The notes under the pieces were generated by a model. It had not been told where the DNA came from. It was given only the letters and a program-made list of their open reading frames with translations, and made no database searches. A program made the translations under genes and the position numbers. Source: Hyphomicrobiales bacterium (GTDB lineage: Bacteria > Pseudomonadota > Alphaproteobacteria > Rhizobiales > Xanthobacteraceae). From it: a stretch of DNA of 11,574 nt. Position 1 is the stretch's first letter; each line of letters starts with the position of its first letter. The DNA is taken from NCBI GenBank assembly GCA_017304505.1, contig JAFKKQ010000131.1, positions 1-11,574 of the forward strand, read 5' to 3'. This document shows positions 1 through 6,445 of this stretch, piece by piece.

Positions 1-114
1 CGACAGCACTACAACCAGGTGCGTCCCCACTCGTCGCTGGGATACCGACCGCCGGCACCAGAAGCGCTAGTCTGGCCGGCAAAGCCCGTGGCGCAAATGT
101 CGGCTCTAAACTAA
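1..114 (+). CDS. IS3-family transposase (OrfB/DDE integrase), C-terminal 37 residues, partial
   Basis: The frame opening at base 1 reads 37 residues to a TAA at 112-114. It begins RQHYNQVRPHSSLGYRPPAP, the C-terminal signature of IS3-family OrfB and related rve-fold integrases (YNxxRPHSSLGYxxP). The catalytic DDE residues would lie upstream, outside the window. The stop sits 34 bp before the inferred end of the element, a normal arrangement for IS3-family elements. Whether the full transposase is intact cannot be judged. The family assignment rests on this short motif plus the terminal repeat at 131-148. Confidence 0.85.
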   Translation, partial: RQHYNQVRPHSSLGYRPPAPEALVWPAKPVAQMSALN

Positions 115-130
115 CATTCCAATCGGACCA

Positions 131-148
131 CCCAGTGGGGGCCGGTCA
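131..148 (+). repeat. Terminal inverted repeat (right end) of the IS element
   Basis: Bases 131-148 read cccagtgggggccggtca. The reverse complement begins TGACCGGCCCCC, closely resembling the TGACCTGCCCCC ends I recall for IS407-group IS3 elements. It lies just after the transposase stop and immediately before permease coding sequence. The matching left repeat is not in the window, so the exact boundary is inferred. Confidence 0.65.
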
Positions 149-653
149 GCCTGGATTCGAGAGCGTCCTTGCTGGAATCGCAATCTTTGCAACGGCAAAC
201 ACGGTCCTGATCACCGTGGTTGCAGGCTCGCGTCTCGCATTCTCGATGGCGCGGGACGGTGAAATCCCCTCAGTCTTCACAGCCCTTTCGCCGATGCGAA
301 GAACACCCTGGGCTGCCGCGCTTCTGATATGTTGCATGTCGGCAATCATGCTGCCCATCGGTAACGTAAGGATGTTGGCCGAATTGTCGTCCTTCGCAGC
401 GTTGCTGGCTTTCTTCGCCGTCAATATTGCGCTCGTCGTTATGCGATACCGGCAACCGGATTTACCAAGGCCATTCCGGGTGCCGTTGGCAATCGGTTGG
501 ATGCCGATCCTTCCTCTCGCGGCTATAGTTTCGATCTGCGTTCTTTTGGCCAATTTCGATTGGCGGGTTTATGCATTCGGAATTGGGTTCCTTCTTTTGA
601 TGTGGTTGATCGTTCTGATGCGAGGGCTTGGGCGCAACGCCGGTGCACAATAA
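149..653 (+). pseudogene. APC-family amino-acid permease, 5'-truncated by the IS
   Basis: The frame runs in from the IS end and encodes about 168 residues of host protein, ending at TAA 651-653. The segment LAGIAIFATANTVLITVVAG followed by SRLAFSMARDGEIPSVF matches the conserved region around TM8 of APC-superfamily permeases (S/GR-x3-MARDG-x-hP). About five hydrophobic segments remain, ending near LIVLMRG, and a whole protein would have about 12. Everything N-terminal is missing and the junction coincides with the IS end, so this is an insertional truncation. A GTG at 135 inside the IS repeat could in principle start a fusion peptide, but no ribosome-binding site supports it. The remnant ends 35 bp before the P-type ATPase, so the two may once have been co-transcribed. 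Confidence 0.8.
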
Positions 654-688
654 CGAAGAGGCTTTGGAAATCGGTTAGCGGGGCTCAG

Positions 689-3190
689 GTGAGGCACAAT
701 TTTCAATTCGATCGGGTCGTTGGACTCTCAGACGTCGACCGCGGCTTGACAGCAGGTGAAGTGCAGGAGCGGCGAGCGCTTTATGGAACCAACAACATTT
801 TAACTGAGCAACGGGCGGGGTGGGGCGACGTCGTGCGCGACACGGCGCGTGATCCCATGATCTGGTTTTTAGCCGCGACCGCAACGCTGTTCTTTGCGCT
901 CGGCGAATACACCGATGGCGTTATTCTAAGCCTAGCATTGCTACCAATTGCTGGGATGGACGCCTATCTCCACCGGCGCACACAGGCGACAACGGAAGGA
1001 TTGTCGGGGCAGTTGGTTTCCAATGCACGAGTGTTGCGGCAGGGCACGATCCAAAACGTTTTCTCACTGGACATCGTTCCTGGCGACCTGGCCATCGTGA
1101 GCGCGGGAGAATCATTTCCTGCCGATGGCCTGATCGTAGCGGGTACCAATCTGCAGGTTGATGAATCCACGTTGACGGGCGAGGCGATGCCGGCTCGCAA
1201 GCAGCCATTTGCGATACCTCGCAGCATGGGAGCGGACGCAGCCGTTGCAGGTGAATCCTGGGGCGCGGCAGGAACGCGGCTCTTGACGGGCGAGGCGCGC
1301 CTGAGGGTTGTTGCTACAGGCGGAGAGACGCTTTACGGCCAGATCGTGCGGTTGGCCCGCGAGGGCCAGCATGCACGGACGCCGTTGCAGAGCGCCATCG
1401 GTGCTCTCGTTGCGGTGCTCGTCGTGATTTCTGTGGTTGTGTGTCTGGCGCTCGCCGTCACGCGGTACCATCAAGGCTTTGGTGTTTTCGATGCCTTCAT
1501 CAGCGCCGTCACACTGGCCGTAGCGGCCCTTCCCGAGGAATTTCCGATTGCTTTTACTGTTTTCCTTGGCGTTGGCGTCTATCGCATGGCGCGTCGCCGT
1601 GCACTGGTTCGTCGCGCTGTTGTCGTCGAAAATATCGGCCGGGTGACCTGCATCTGTTCCGATAAGACAGGTACGATTACAGAAGGCCACCTGCGCCTCG
1701 TTCATCTACTGCCCGCGGAGAGTGTTCCCCTTGATGATCTTCGACGGTTTGCGGCCATGGCGTCGAGAGCAGAGAGTGGCGACCCCATGGATCTGGCGAT
1801 CCTCGAAACGATGCATTCCCAGGTTGGCGAGCGCCTTGCGACGTATCCATTCACGGAGAATCGTCGCCGGGAGGCGGCGGTGGTGCGCCAGGATGGCAGC
1901 CTTCTCGTGGTGACTAAGGGAGCGCCGGAGACAATTCTTGATATGAGTCATTTGTCGGCGCAGGAGTGCGCGGCCTGGCTTGTGAGAACGGAGAAGCTTG
2001 CCGCCTCGGGCTCCAAGGTGATTGCAGTAGCGTCCAAGCCTCTCGCGGAGTGGTCCGGTGGAGAGCCAGACCGCGATTATATTTTTGCAGGACTTGTCGG
2101 ATTTGAGGACCCGATTCGTGAGGGCGTTAAGGAGGCGATCGCCCAGGCTCGCGCTGCCGATATCCGCGTTATCATGGTGACAGGTGACCATGTGGCGACC
2201 GCACAGGCCATTGCCCGCCAAAGCGGGATAGGGAGCGATAACCCGGTTGTTGTCGAAGGGTCTGCTCTAGCCGGGGAGTTGAGCAAAACCGGTGGCGACG
2301 GACTGCTCCATGTCGACGTGGTCGCTCGCGCCATGCCCGCCCAGAAGCTCGACCTCGTGCGGGCGCTGAAGGCGTCTGGCGAAATCGTGGCCGTCACGGG
2401 GGACGGCGTCAATGACGTTCCGGCCCTGCAGGGCGCCGATATTGGCATCGCAATGGGCGAGCGAGGCACCAGGAGCGCGCGCGAAGTGGCATCGATAGTG
2501 CTTCTCGACGACAATTTCCGCACCATCATTCGGGCTGTGGCGGAGGGCCGGCAGCTATTCCGAAACCTCAAGCTCAGCTTTGCATATCTGATGATGATCC
2601 ATATGCCGCTCGTGGTGACCGCCGCGTTCATTCCATTTGCTGGGTTGCCGCTTCTCTATCTTCCGACACACATCGTTTGGCTTGAACTCATTATCCACCC
2701 CGTTGCGCTTCTGGTGTTCCAGGAATTGCCGACATCAGGGCAACTCGAGAAGGTGCAGCGTGGGTCAAAGATCCGATTCTTTGAAAAAGCGGAATGGTCG
2801 CTGATTGCCGCGACGGGGGCGCTCGTTACAATCTTGGTAACGATCGGATACGCCTGGAGTCTTGGAGACAATCAAGACATCGAGCACGCCCGGACTATGG
2901 CGTTGATGGTTTTGATTGTCTCTAGCGCAACGATCACGGCAGGGCTCAGTCGGCTCAAGTCACGCAATGCCGTCATTGCTGTGGCGGCGACCGTAGTGTC
3001 CGCGGTGATCCTATCGCAGGTCCCTGCGATGGCCACGCTTCTCCACCTGAGCCCGCTCCATTGGGATGATTGGCTGATCGTTGGCGCCAGCAGCGCGGCG
3101 GCTGGAGCCCTTGCGACTTTGATTCCGTCCGTGGGGAGGAACCGATGGATTTATTGGAACCTACAGATGCAAGACGAAAGCCGTTCGTAG
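689..3190 (+). CDS. P-type cation-transporting ATPase (HAD-IC family)
   Basis: This encodes an 833-residue membrane pump that couples ATP hydrolysis to cation transport through an aspartyl-phosphate. An N-terminal cation-ATPase domain (GLTAGEVQERRALYGTN) is followed by M1-M2 near residues 60-105, the actuator loop TGE at 163-165, and M3-M4 with PEEFP at 282-286. The phosphorylation motif DKTGT starts at Asp325, the nucleotide-binding KGAPE at 410-414, and the hinge TGDGVND at 570-576. Several C-terminal hydrophobic segments complete the fold, so all catalytic motifs are intact. PEEFP replaces the PEGLP of SERCA-like pumps and the CPC of heavy-metal pumps, so the ion cannot be named from sequence. 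The frame stays open upstream to 497, but that part overlaps permease coding sequence. I prefer the GTG at 689, which follows GCGGGG at about 5 nt and gives a normal length. The IS upstream may have altered its transcription. Confidence 0.9.
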   Translation: MRHNFQFDRVVGLSDVDRGLTAGEVQERRALYGTNNILTEQRAGWGDVVRDTARDPMIWFLAATATLFFALGEYTDGVILSLALLPIAGMDAYLHRRTQATTEGLSGQLVSNARVLRQGTIQNVFSLDIVPGDLAIVSAGESFPADGLIVAGTNLQVDESTLTGEAMPARKQPFAIPRSMGADAAVAGESWGAAGTRLLTGEARLRVVATGGETLYGQIVRLAREGQHARTPLQSAIGALVAVLVVISVVVCLALAVTRYHQGFGVFDAFISAVTLAVAALPEEFPIAFTVFLGVGVYRMARRRALVRRAVVVENIGRVTCICSDKTGTITEGHLRLVHLLPAESVPLDDLRRFAAMASRAESGDPMDLAILETMHSQVGERLATYPFTENRRREAAVVRQDGSLLVVTKGAPETILDMSHLSAQECAAWLVRTEKLAASGSKVIAVASKPLAEWSGGEPDRDYIFAGLVGFEDPIREGVKEAIAQARAADIRVIMVTGDHVATAQAIARQSGIGSDNPVVVEGSALAGELSKTGGDGLLHVDVVARAMPAQKLDLVRALKASGEIVAVTGDGVNDVPALQGADIGIAMGERGTRSAREVASIVLLDDNFRTIIRAVAEGRQLFRNLKLSFAYLMMIHMPLVVTAAFIPFAGLPLLYLPTHIVWLELIIHPVALLVFQELPTSGQLEKVQRGSKIRFFEKAEWSLIAATGALVTILVTIGYAWSLGDNQDIEHARTMALMVLIVSSATITAGLSRLKSRNAVIAVAATVVSAVILSQVPAMATLLHLSPLHWDDWLIVGASSAAAGALATLIPSVGRNRWIYWNLQMQDESRS

Positions 3191-3276
3191 ATGTTGAGTG
3201 TGGGCACGACGCGCAAGGTGTGGCAGCGATGCATTAAAATGCAGAAACGTTGAGGAGCCCCAAGAACTGTGTCGTC

Positions 3277-3723
3277 CTAATGGCGAACTGCGTTGGTTTC
3301 GGGCCAGATGTTTCGGATCCCTTTTGGCAGGCAACGTTTCACGTCGCTGATCTCGCCCTCGGTGATTTTCTCGGTCAGAAGCTCGAACACCGCCATGATG
3401 GCGCCGGCGGGATCGGCCAAGGGATCGCGCTTGAACGATTCATTCACGCGCACGAGAAATTGGTCGACGTTACGATTCCGAATCGGCGTTATCGCCGGGC
3501 GCCATTGTTCGTAATAGGCACCGCGAAGCAGGCCCGGAAGCTGCGCGCCAAGATCGACAGCTTCATTGACCTTTAATGAGTCGCGCAATGCGTGGAGTAC
3601 GGCTTTCAATAAACGATAGCTGCGCGCTTTGTCGTTCCACGAAAGCCGGTCATCCAGATCGTTGATCCAGATGTGCGTGAGTTGCACCGTATGCTCGAGA
3701 CCTTCCAGGCCTTGCGCACTCAT
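3277..3723 (-). CDS. DUF2267 domain protein
   Basis: This encodes a 148-residue soluble protein. The region LEHTVQLTHIWINDL, SYRLLKAVLHALRDSL, LGAQLPGLLRGAYYEQWRP and the later LLTEKITEGEISDVKRCLP match the DUF2267 pattern: helical, with the signatures LRAVLHxLRDRL and LGAQLPxLxRGxYYxGW. Molecular function is unknown. The ATG at 3723 follows a strong GAGGAGG ribosome-binding site at 5 nt. The frame stays open upstream to 3834, but that extension lacks family similarity and a Shine-Dalgarno. It converges on the P-type ATPase, with 86 bp between the stops. A weak FixK-box-like palindrome lies at 3831-3844. In related bacteria, as I recall, DUF2267 genes often sit among stress and low-oxygen genes with CBS and Usp proteins, as here. 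Confidence 0.85.
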   Translation of the reverse strand: MSAQGLEGLEHTVQLTHIWINDLDDRLSWNDKARSYRLLKAVLHALRDSLKVNEAVDLGAQLPGLLRGAYYEQWRPAITPIRNRNVDQFLVRVNESFKRDPLADPAGAIMAVFELLTEKITEGEISDVKRCLPKGIRNIWPETNAVRH

Positions 3724-3830
3724 GCGAGCCTCCTCGTCGCCGAAATAAGTCGCTTGGTGAAACTCACAGCGGCTCAGCGCGACGTCAGAATATGAATAGG
3801 CGATGGCGCCCAATGGTGCATTGAGATTTG

Positions 3831-3844
3831 TCAATCGAGCGCTG
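3831..3844. promoter_or_regulatory. Possible degenerate FixK/FNR box upstream of the DUF2267 gene
   Basis: Bases TTGAGatttGTCAA match the TTGAT-N4-ATCAA consensus at 8 of 10 positions. The centre lies about 114 bp upstream of the DUF2267 ATG. No good -10 element sits at the class II distance on the minus strand (CGCCAT there), so this is tentative. Confidence 0.3.
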
Positions 3845-3949
3845 GAAGCATGCTGACCGTTGAGGGGCGCCGTTGCTCAGCAGGATATCGGATCGGCAAC
3901 AGCGGCAGAAACGGCAGCACCAACGACTCTCAGGGCTTGCCGTTTCCGA

Positions 3950-4528
3950 TTATGCGCAGGACCTGCCGAGAGTCCGGACACGCTCCACCCAAGAGCCACG
4001 GGTCTGTGGTTTGGAAGTCGCCACCATTCCGAACAGGGTAGGACGCACGGGTTGGATGCCGATGAAGTTTAGAATGTTCCGCGTCAACAGCTTCAGCGCA
4101 TAGCCACCGTACCAGAATCGATAGATCGAAACGGGCATGTTCATCGTGATGATGATGCGCGCCGTCTTGTCTCGGAAGATCGCGCGGTTCATGGCGTTTT
4201 CAGTGTTTTCGTGATCGATCAGATCGGGCTGAAGGATGCGCTCGATGAATCCCTTCAACAGCGCCGGCATGTCGCCGCACCAGAGCGGAAAAACGAGAAC
4301 CAGGTGATCGCAAGCCGCGAGAGCGTTATAGGCACGGCGCAGGTCGGGCTCAAGTTCCTGCTCCTTGCGGTAGCCGTGATGGAGAATGGGGTCGAACGAC
4401 AGAGCGGCCAAAGTGAAAAGCGTCACATCGTGGCCCGCGCTCTCGGCCCCGTTTTTGTATGCCCGGCCCAACGCTTCGCAGAGCGTGTTGGTCTGCGGGT
4501 GGCCGACCACGATCATGATCTTCGCCAT
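3950..4528 (-). CDS. NAD(P)H-dependent oxidoreductase, flavodoxin-like fold (NQO1/KefF/MdaB type)
   Basis: This encodes a 192-residue cytoplasmic flavoprotein expected to reduce quinones or similar acceptors with NAD(P)H. An N-terminal beta strand and phosphate-binding loop (KIMIVVGHPQTNT) is followed by LVLVFPLWCGDMPALLKGFI, the Flavodoxin_2 signature PLWWxxMPAxLKGWxDR. Later come IIITMNMP and a YGGYALKLL segment typical of the FMN/substrate region. Length is normal for the family. The ATG at 4528 is chosen because GGGAG lies 7 nt upstream; the frame stays open for 46 more codons, but these are low-complexity, Arg-rich and not family-like. It lies 112 bp after the BON fragment on the same strand and may share its transcript. 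No FixK box is visible directly upstream. The true substrate is unknown. Confidence 0.85.
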   Translation of the reverse strand: MAKIMIVVGHPQTNTLCEALGRAYKNGAESAGHDVTLFTLAALSFDPILHHGYRKEQELEPDLRRAYNALAACDHLVLVFPLWCGDMPALLKGFIERILQPDLIDHENTENAMNRAIFRDKTARIIITMNMPVSIYRFWYGGYALKLLTRNILNFIGIQPVRPTLFGMVATSKPQTRGSWVERVRTLGRSCA

Positions 4529-4640
4529 GATTCGCTCCCAGGCTTCCTTTACAGGCTTGCTCTCGGACGGGTTCGGGAGTCCGTGTCGCGCCAGCCGGAG
4601 CCGCACCGCGCGACTTGCGGCCCGCGTTCCGTTGCGATGG

Positions 4641-4865
4641 CTACCGGACCCTGTTGTCCCATTCATTTGACTTCGACTGTGCGACGGTGTCTTCCGGTGA
4701 CTGAAACAGCGTGCCGGAGTTTGGTTCGATCCAGGCGATGTGGTCGTTAACGCGCTTTACGCCGGGAATGTTTTCGGCGGCGACGATCAAGGCTTGCCGT
4801 TCGCGCTCGTCCGTGATGGTGCCCCAAAGCTCGACGGCGCCGTCACGCACGATGATGTCGATCAT
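4641..4865 (-). CDS. BON-domain fragment, separated from the CBS protein by an in-frame TAG
   Basis: The 74 residues from ATG 4865 hold one BON domain (IIVRDGAVELWGTITDERER, then ALIVAAENIPGVKRVNDHI), a fold of about 60 residues thought to bind membranes or ligands. The region is in the same frame as the CBS gene upstream. Between them lie only the TAG at 4878-4880 and four sense codons (APLG). CBS-CBS-BON proteins of about 240-255 residues are a common alphaproteobacterial architecture, so this looks like the severed C-terminus of one. The ATG at 4865 has no convincing Shine-Dalgarno (GGCCCCTCTCGGC precedes it), so independent translation is doubtful. The last 20 or so residues are polar and unlike the domain. 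It could still be translated by reinitiation after the TAG. Confidence 0.6.
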   Translation of the reverse strand: MIDIIVRDGAVELWGTITDERERQALIVAAENIPGVKRVNDHIAWIEPNSGTLFQSPEDTVAQSKSNEWDNRVR

Positions 4866-4877
4866 GCCGAGAGGGGC

Positions 4878-5396
4878 CTATTTTTGCTTCTGGAGTTCGG
4901 CGAGGATGCGCTCACGGATGGTTTGGTCGTCGGAGCTGGTCGGCATGGTCTCGCCGGCGATGCTCGCCAGCGCGTGAAGCAGGTTAGCCCGACTGACAAT
5001 GCCGATGACCTTCTCGTCGCGAACGACCGGAACCCGTTTGATTTGCTTTTTCTCCATCAAGGCGACAATCGTTTCAAGCGGGGTGTCTTCGGGGACGGTC
5101 AGCGGCTCGTAGGTCATCACGTCGCTGACCTTGCGGCTGTGCGTGTGGACGTACTCCTCGGCCATTCGTCCGGGGCCCATCAGAAACTCAAGCCAGCGGG
5201 GGCGTCTGCGTTCGGTCGCGGTTTCCGCGCGCCGGAGAAAGTCGCCCTCCGTCACGATGCCTTGAAGACGGCCGAATGAATCGATCACGGGCAATCCGCT
5301 GATGCGGTTCTGCAACATCACGCGGATCGCGCGCTCGATGGCGTCATTTGGAGCAACCGAGATGACGGGCGCGGTCATCACATCTTTGGCCTGCAT
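4878..5396 (-). CDS. CBS-pair domain protein (truncated relative to CBS-BON proteins)
   Basis: This encodes a 172-residue soluble protein with two CBS motifs (Bateman module) that typically binds adenine nucleotides. CBS1 spans about residues 5-60 (DVMTAPVISVAPNDAIERAI, SGLPVID, GIVTEGDFLRR). CBS2 spans about 90-145 (VSDVMTYEPLTVPEDTPLET, KRVPVV, GIVSRANLLHAL). The ATG at 5396 is chosen because GGAGG lies 5 nt upstream; an ATG at 5408 overlaps that Shine-Dalgarno. The protein ends at TAG 4878 just after AELQKQK. The same frame continues into a BON domain, so the product is probably a shortened version of a CBS-CBS-BON protein. Both CBS domains are intact and could still function. A perfect FixK box (5507-5520) lies 111 bp upstream, suggesting low-oxygen induction. 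Confidence 0.85.
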   Translation of the reverse strand: MQAKDVMTAPVISVAPNDAIERAIRVMLQNRISGLPVIDSFGRLQGIVTEGDFLRRAETATERRRPRWLEFLMGPGRMAEEYVHTHSRKVSDVMTYEPLTVPEDTPLETIVALMEKKQIKRVPVVRDEKVIGIVSRANLLHALASIAGETMPTSSDDQTIRERILAELQKQK

Positions 5397-5506
5397 GGCA
5401 GCCTCCATTTATGAGCGCTTATCCATGTCGTCGGCAGCCGCTCTGCGAATTGAGCGAAGTCAAATCGTGTCTCATTTCTGTGTCGATAACGCGCCGCCGG
5501 CCGGTA

Positions 5507-5520
5507 TTGATCGAAATCAA
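5507..5520. promoter_or_regulatory. Perfect FixK/FNR box in the divergent CBS / small-protein promoter region
   Basis: TTGATcgaaATCAA matches the FixK/FNR consensus TTGAT-N4-ATCAA at all ten positions. It lies between the minus-strand CBS gene (ATG 5396) and the plus-strand gene starting at 5545 or 5581. On the plus side AATAAT (5541-5546) is 27.5 bp from the box centre, near the class II -10 position. On the minus side only a weak TATCGA (5488-5483) is visible. It could serve one or both genes. Confidence 0.75.
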
Positions 5521-5544
5521 AGCCGGAACAGGTGAGCTGGAATA

Positions 5545-5799
5545 ATGAGATTTCTTGCGACCACGAGCGCCGTACCTGACATGACCAGCAGACCGTGGAA
5601 ACCGGTATCGAGCGTGCCGCTAGGGCGGGACGTCGAGGTGGCGGTGGTCGAAGGTGGTGATATCCATGCTCTGGTTGTTTGCTGCCGCCGTGTTCCCGAT
5701 GGATGGATTAACGTCGCAACCGGACGTCGCATCGATGTGAACCCCACCCATTGGCGGGAGTGGCAGGAAAACGGCGCGGCCAAGCCGGAAAAGGATTAG
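5545..5799 (+). CDS. Conserved small hypothetical protein (84 aa)
   Basis: I cannot assign a function. The core WKPVSSVPLGRDVEVAVVEG, then HALVVCCRRVPDGWINVATG and IDVNPTHWREW, resembles small rhizobial proteins with the pattern W-x-PI-x-T-AP-x-G-x-D-x-ELAV and a terminal PTHWREW. There is no signal peptide or membrane segment. A GGTGAG at 5531-5536 lies 8 nt before ATG 5545. The alternative ATG at 5581 (MTSRPWKPV) fits the usual family N-terminus better, and would be the only usable start if the AATAAT at 5541-5546 is the -10 of a FixK promoter, because transcription would then begin near 5553. The perfect FixK box 25 bp upstream suggests oxygen control. Start and expression are uncertain; that it is a real gene is moderately likely. 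Confidence 0.65.
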   Translation: MRFLATTSAVPDMTSRPWKPVSSVPLGRDVEVAVVEGGDIHALVVCCRRVPDGWINVATGRRIDVNPTHWREWQENGAAKPEKD

Positions 5800-5838
5800 T
5801 GTCGTGTCGTTGTTCTCCGAGTATCGTCGCCCTCCGAG

Positions 5839-5923
5839 CGTCATTATCCGCGAAGGCGGATGATCCAGTCACCATCGCAAGCAAGACTGGGTTCTGGGTG
5901 CCCCGCCTTCGCGGGGCATGACG
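5839..5923. repeat. Interspersed palindromic (REP/RPE-like) element
   Basis: This 85-bp mosaic of nested inverted repeats lies in the gap after the 5545 gene. The outer arms are CGTCAT (5839-5844) and ATGACG (5918-5923). Inside are three hairpins: TCCGC-GAAG-GCGGA (5847-5860), CCAGTC...GACTGG (5865-5890) and CCCCGC-CTTC-GCGGGG (5901-5916). The pattern, with CGTCAT/ATGACG ends and GCGGATGATCCAGT inside, resembles abundant intergenic repeats that I recall from Bradyrhizobium and Rhodopseudomonas genomes. It may also end transcription from the 5545 gene, although no T-run follows. Copy number cannot be checked here. Confidence 0.65.
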
Positions 5924-5980
5924 GTAAAAAACTTCCCGGCCTGCGGCGCCCGTGGGACCGGCCGGCATGTGGTCGAGGGC

Positions 5981-5994
5981 TTGATCCGTGTCAA
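5981..5994. promoter_or_regulatory. FixK/FNR box of the 6044 gene
   Basis: TTGATccgtGTCAA matches the consensus at 9 of 10 positions. A -10-like TATGAA lies at 6017-6022, with its first base 29.5 bp from the box centre, exactly the class II geometry (box at -41.5, -10 starting at -12). This predicts a transcript start near 6029, just before the ribosome-binding site AGGAGA at 6031-6036. Confidence 0.7.
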
Positions 5995-6043
5995 AATCAG
6001 TACGTCCCCGGGAGAGTATGAATCGAACCCAGGAGACAACTAC

Positions 6044-6436
6044 ATGAACCTTCCACGCTCCTTCAAACGCATTGAACTTCACTTGGCCCGGTCAAAAGAG
6101 TTTCCCGCGGGATCGGCCAATCATGGCTATCAGTTCGTCGCGCCGCTCGACAGAAACAGCGACGTCGACGTCGATCGCTGGAAGGCCCACCGGGAGCAGT
6201 GTCGGGTCCGCCGATTCTGGCCGGGCGAGGACGACCAGGTCGGCTTTCTGGTCCACAAGGCGGGCGGAAGCGAGCATGCGCGCTGGGTGTTCGACTACGA
6301 TAAGGATCGCGTCGACGATGACGAGTCAGGCTATCGTTTTGGCGCACATGCGTTCGCGGTCGGCGAGTATGTGACGATTCGCGACCAAGACAACGACTAT
6401 ACGTTTAAGGTCGTTTCGGTTGAGGCCGTGCGTTAG
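6044..6436 (+). CDS. Conserved hypothetical protein (130 aa), putative FixK target
   Basis: This encodes a soluble, acidic-to-neutral protein that I cannot name. It begins MNLPRSFKRIELHLARSKEF, continues PAGSANHGYQFVAPLD and CRVRRFWPGEDDQVGFLVHK, and ends with RFGAHAFAVGEYVTIRD and a beta-like FKVVSVEAV. I recall similar unannotated proteins in rhizobial genomes. His is frequent (positions 28, 49, 71, 78, 102) and there is one Cys (53); no known metal motif is evident. ATG 6044 follows AGGAGA at 7 nt. The frame is open back to 5918, but that part overlaps the palindromic repeat and the promoter, so I exclude it. The FixK box and well-placed -10 upstream make low-oxygen induction likely. It converges on the usp gene. 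Confidence 0.8.
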   Translation: MNLPRSFKRIELHLARSKEFPAGSANHGYQFVAPLDRNSDVDVDRWKAHREQCRVRRFWPGEDDQVGFLVHKAGGSEHARWVFDYDKDRVDDDESGYRFGAHAFAVGEYVTIRDQDNDYTFKVVSVEAVR

Positions 6437-6445
6437 GTTAGAAAG

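Larger units (their letters stand above)
1..148 (+). mobile_element. Right end of an IS3-family insertion sequence
   Basis: This stretch holds the transposase C-terminus, a short non-coding tail and a terminal repeat at 131-148. The element ends in CA, as IS3-family right ends do. The left end lies outside the window, so neither the full length nor the target duplication can be checked. IS407-like members usually duplicate 4 bp; if that applies here, GCCT or a 3-bp GCC at 149-152 would be the flanking copy. The element has inserted into an APC permease gene. Confidence 0.75.

Noticed and set aside
497..688. N-terminal extension of the P-type ATPase by 64 residues back to ATG 497
   Set aside because: It overlaps permease coding sequence in another frame, has no transporter similarity, and gives an overlong N-terminus. 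GTG 689 starts just before the conserved cation-ATPase N-terminal domain.
3230..3243. TGCAT-TAAA-ATGCA hairpin after the ATPase as a terminator
   Set aside because: The stem is only 5 bp and AT-rich, with no T-run after it; too weak to call.
4529..4666. Upstream extension of the NAD(P)H oxidoreductase
   Set aside because: The extra residues are low-complexity and Arg-rich, and the ATG at 4528 has a ribosome-binding site and directly precedes the first beta strand of the fold.
4878..4880. TAG in the CBS-BON gene as a pyrrolysine or programmed read-through codon
   Set aside because: Nothing in the window supports it (no downstream element or suppressor tRNA), and pyrrolysine use is not expected in this group; a nonsense change is simpler.
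4740..5279. Plus-strand 179-codon open frame opposite the CBS gene
   Set aside because: It is the antisense shadow of the CBS and BON coding sequence; it has no recognisable domain and no ribosome-binding site.
5918..6043. 42-residue N-terminal extension of the 6044 gene
   Set aside because: It overlaps the palindromic repeat, the FixK box and the -10, and a good ribosome-binding site precedes ATG 6044.
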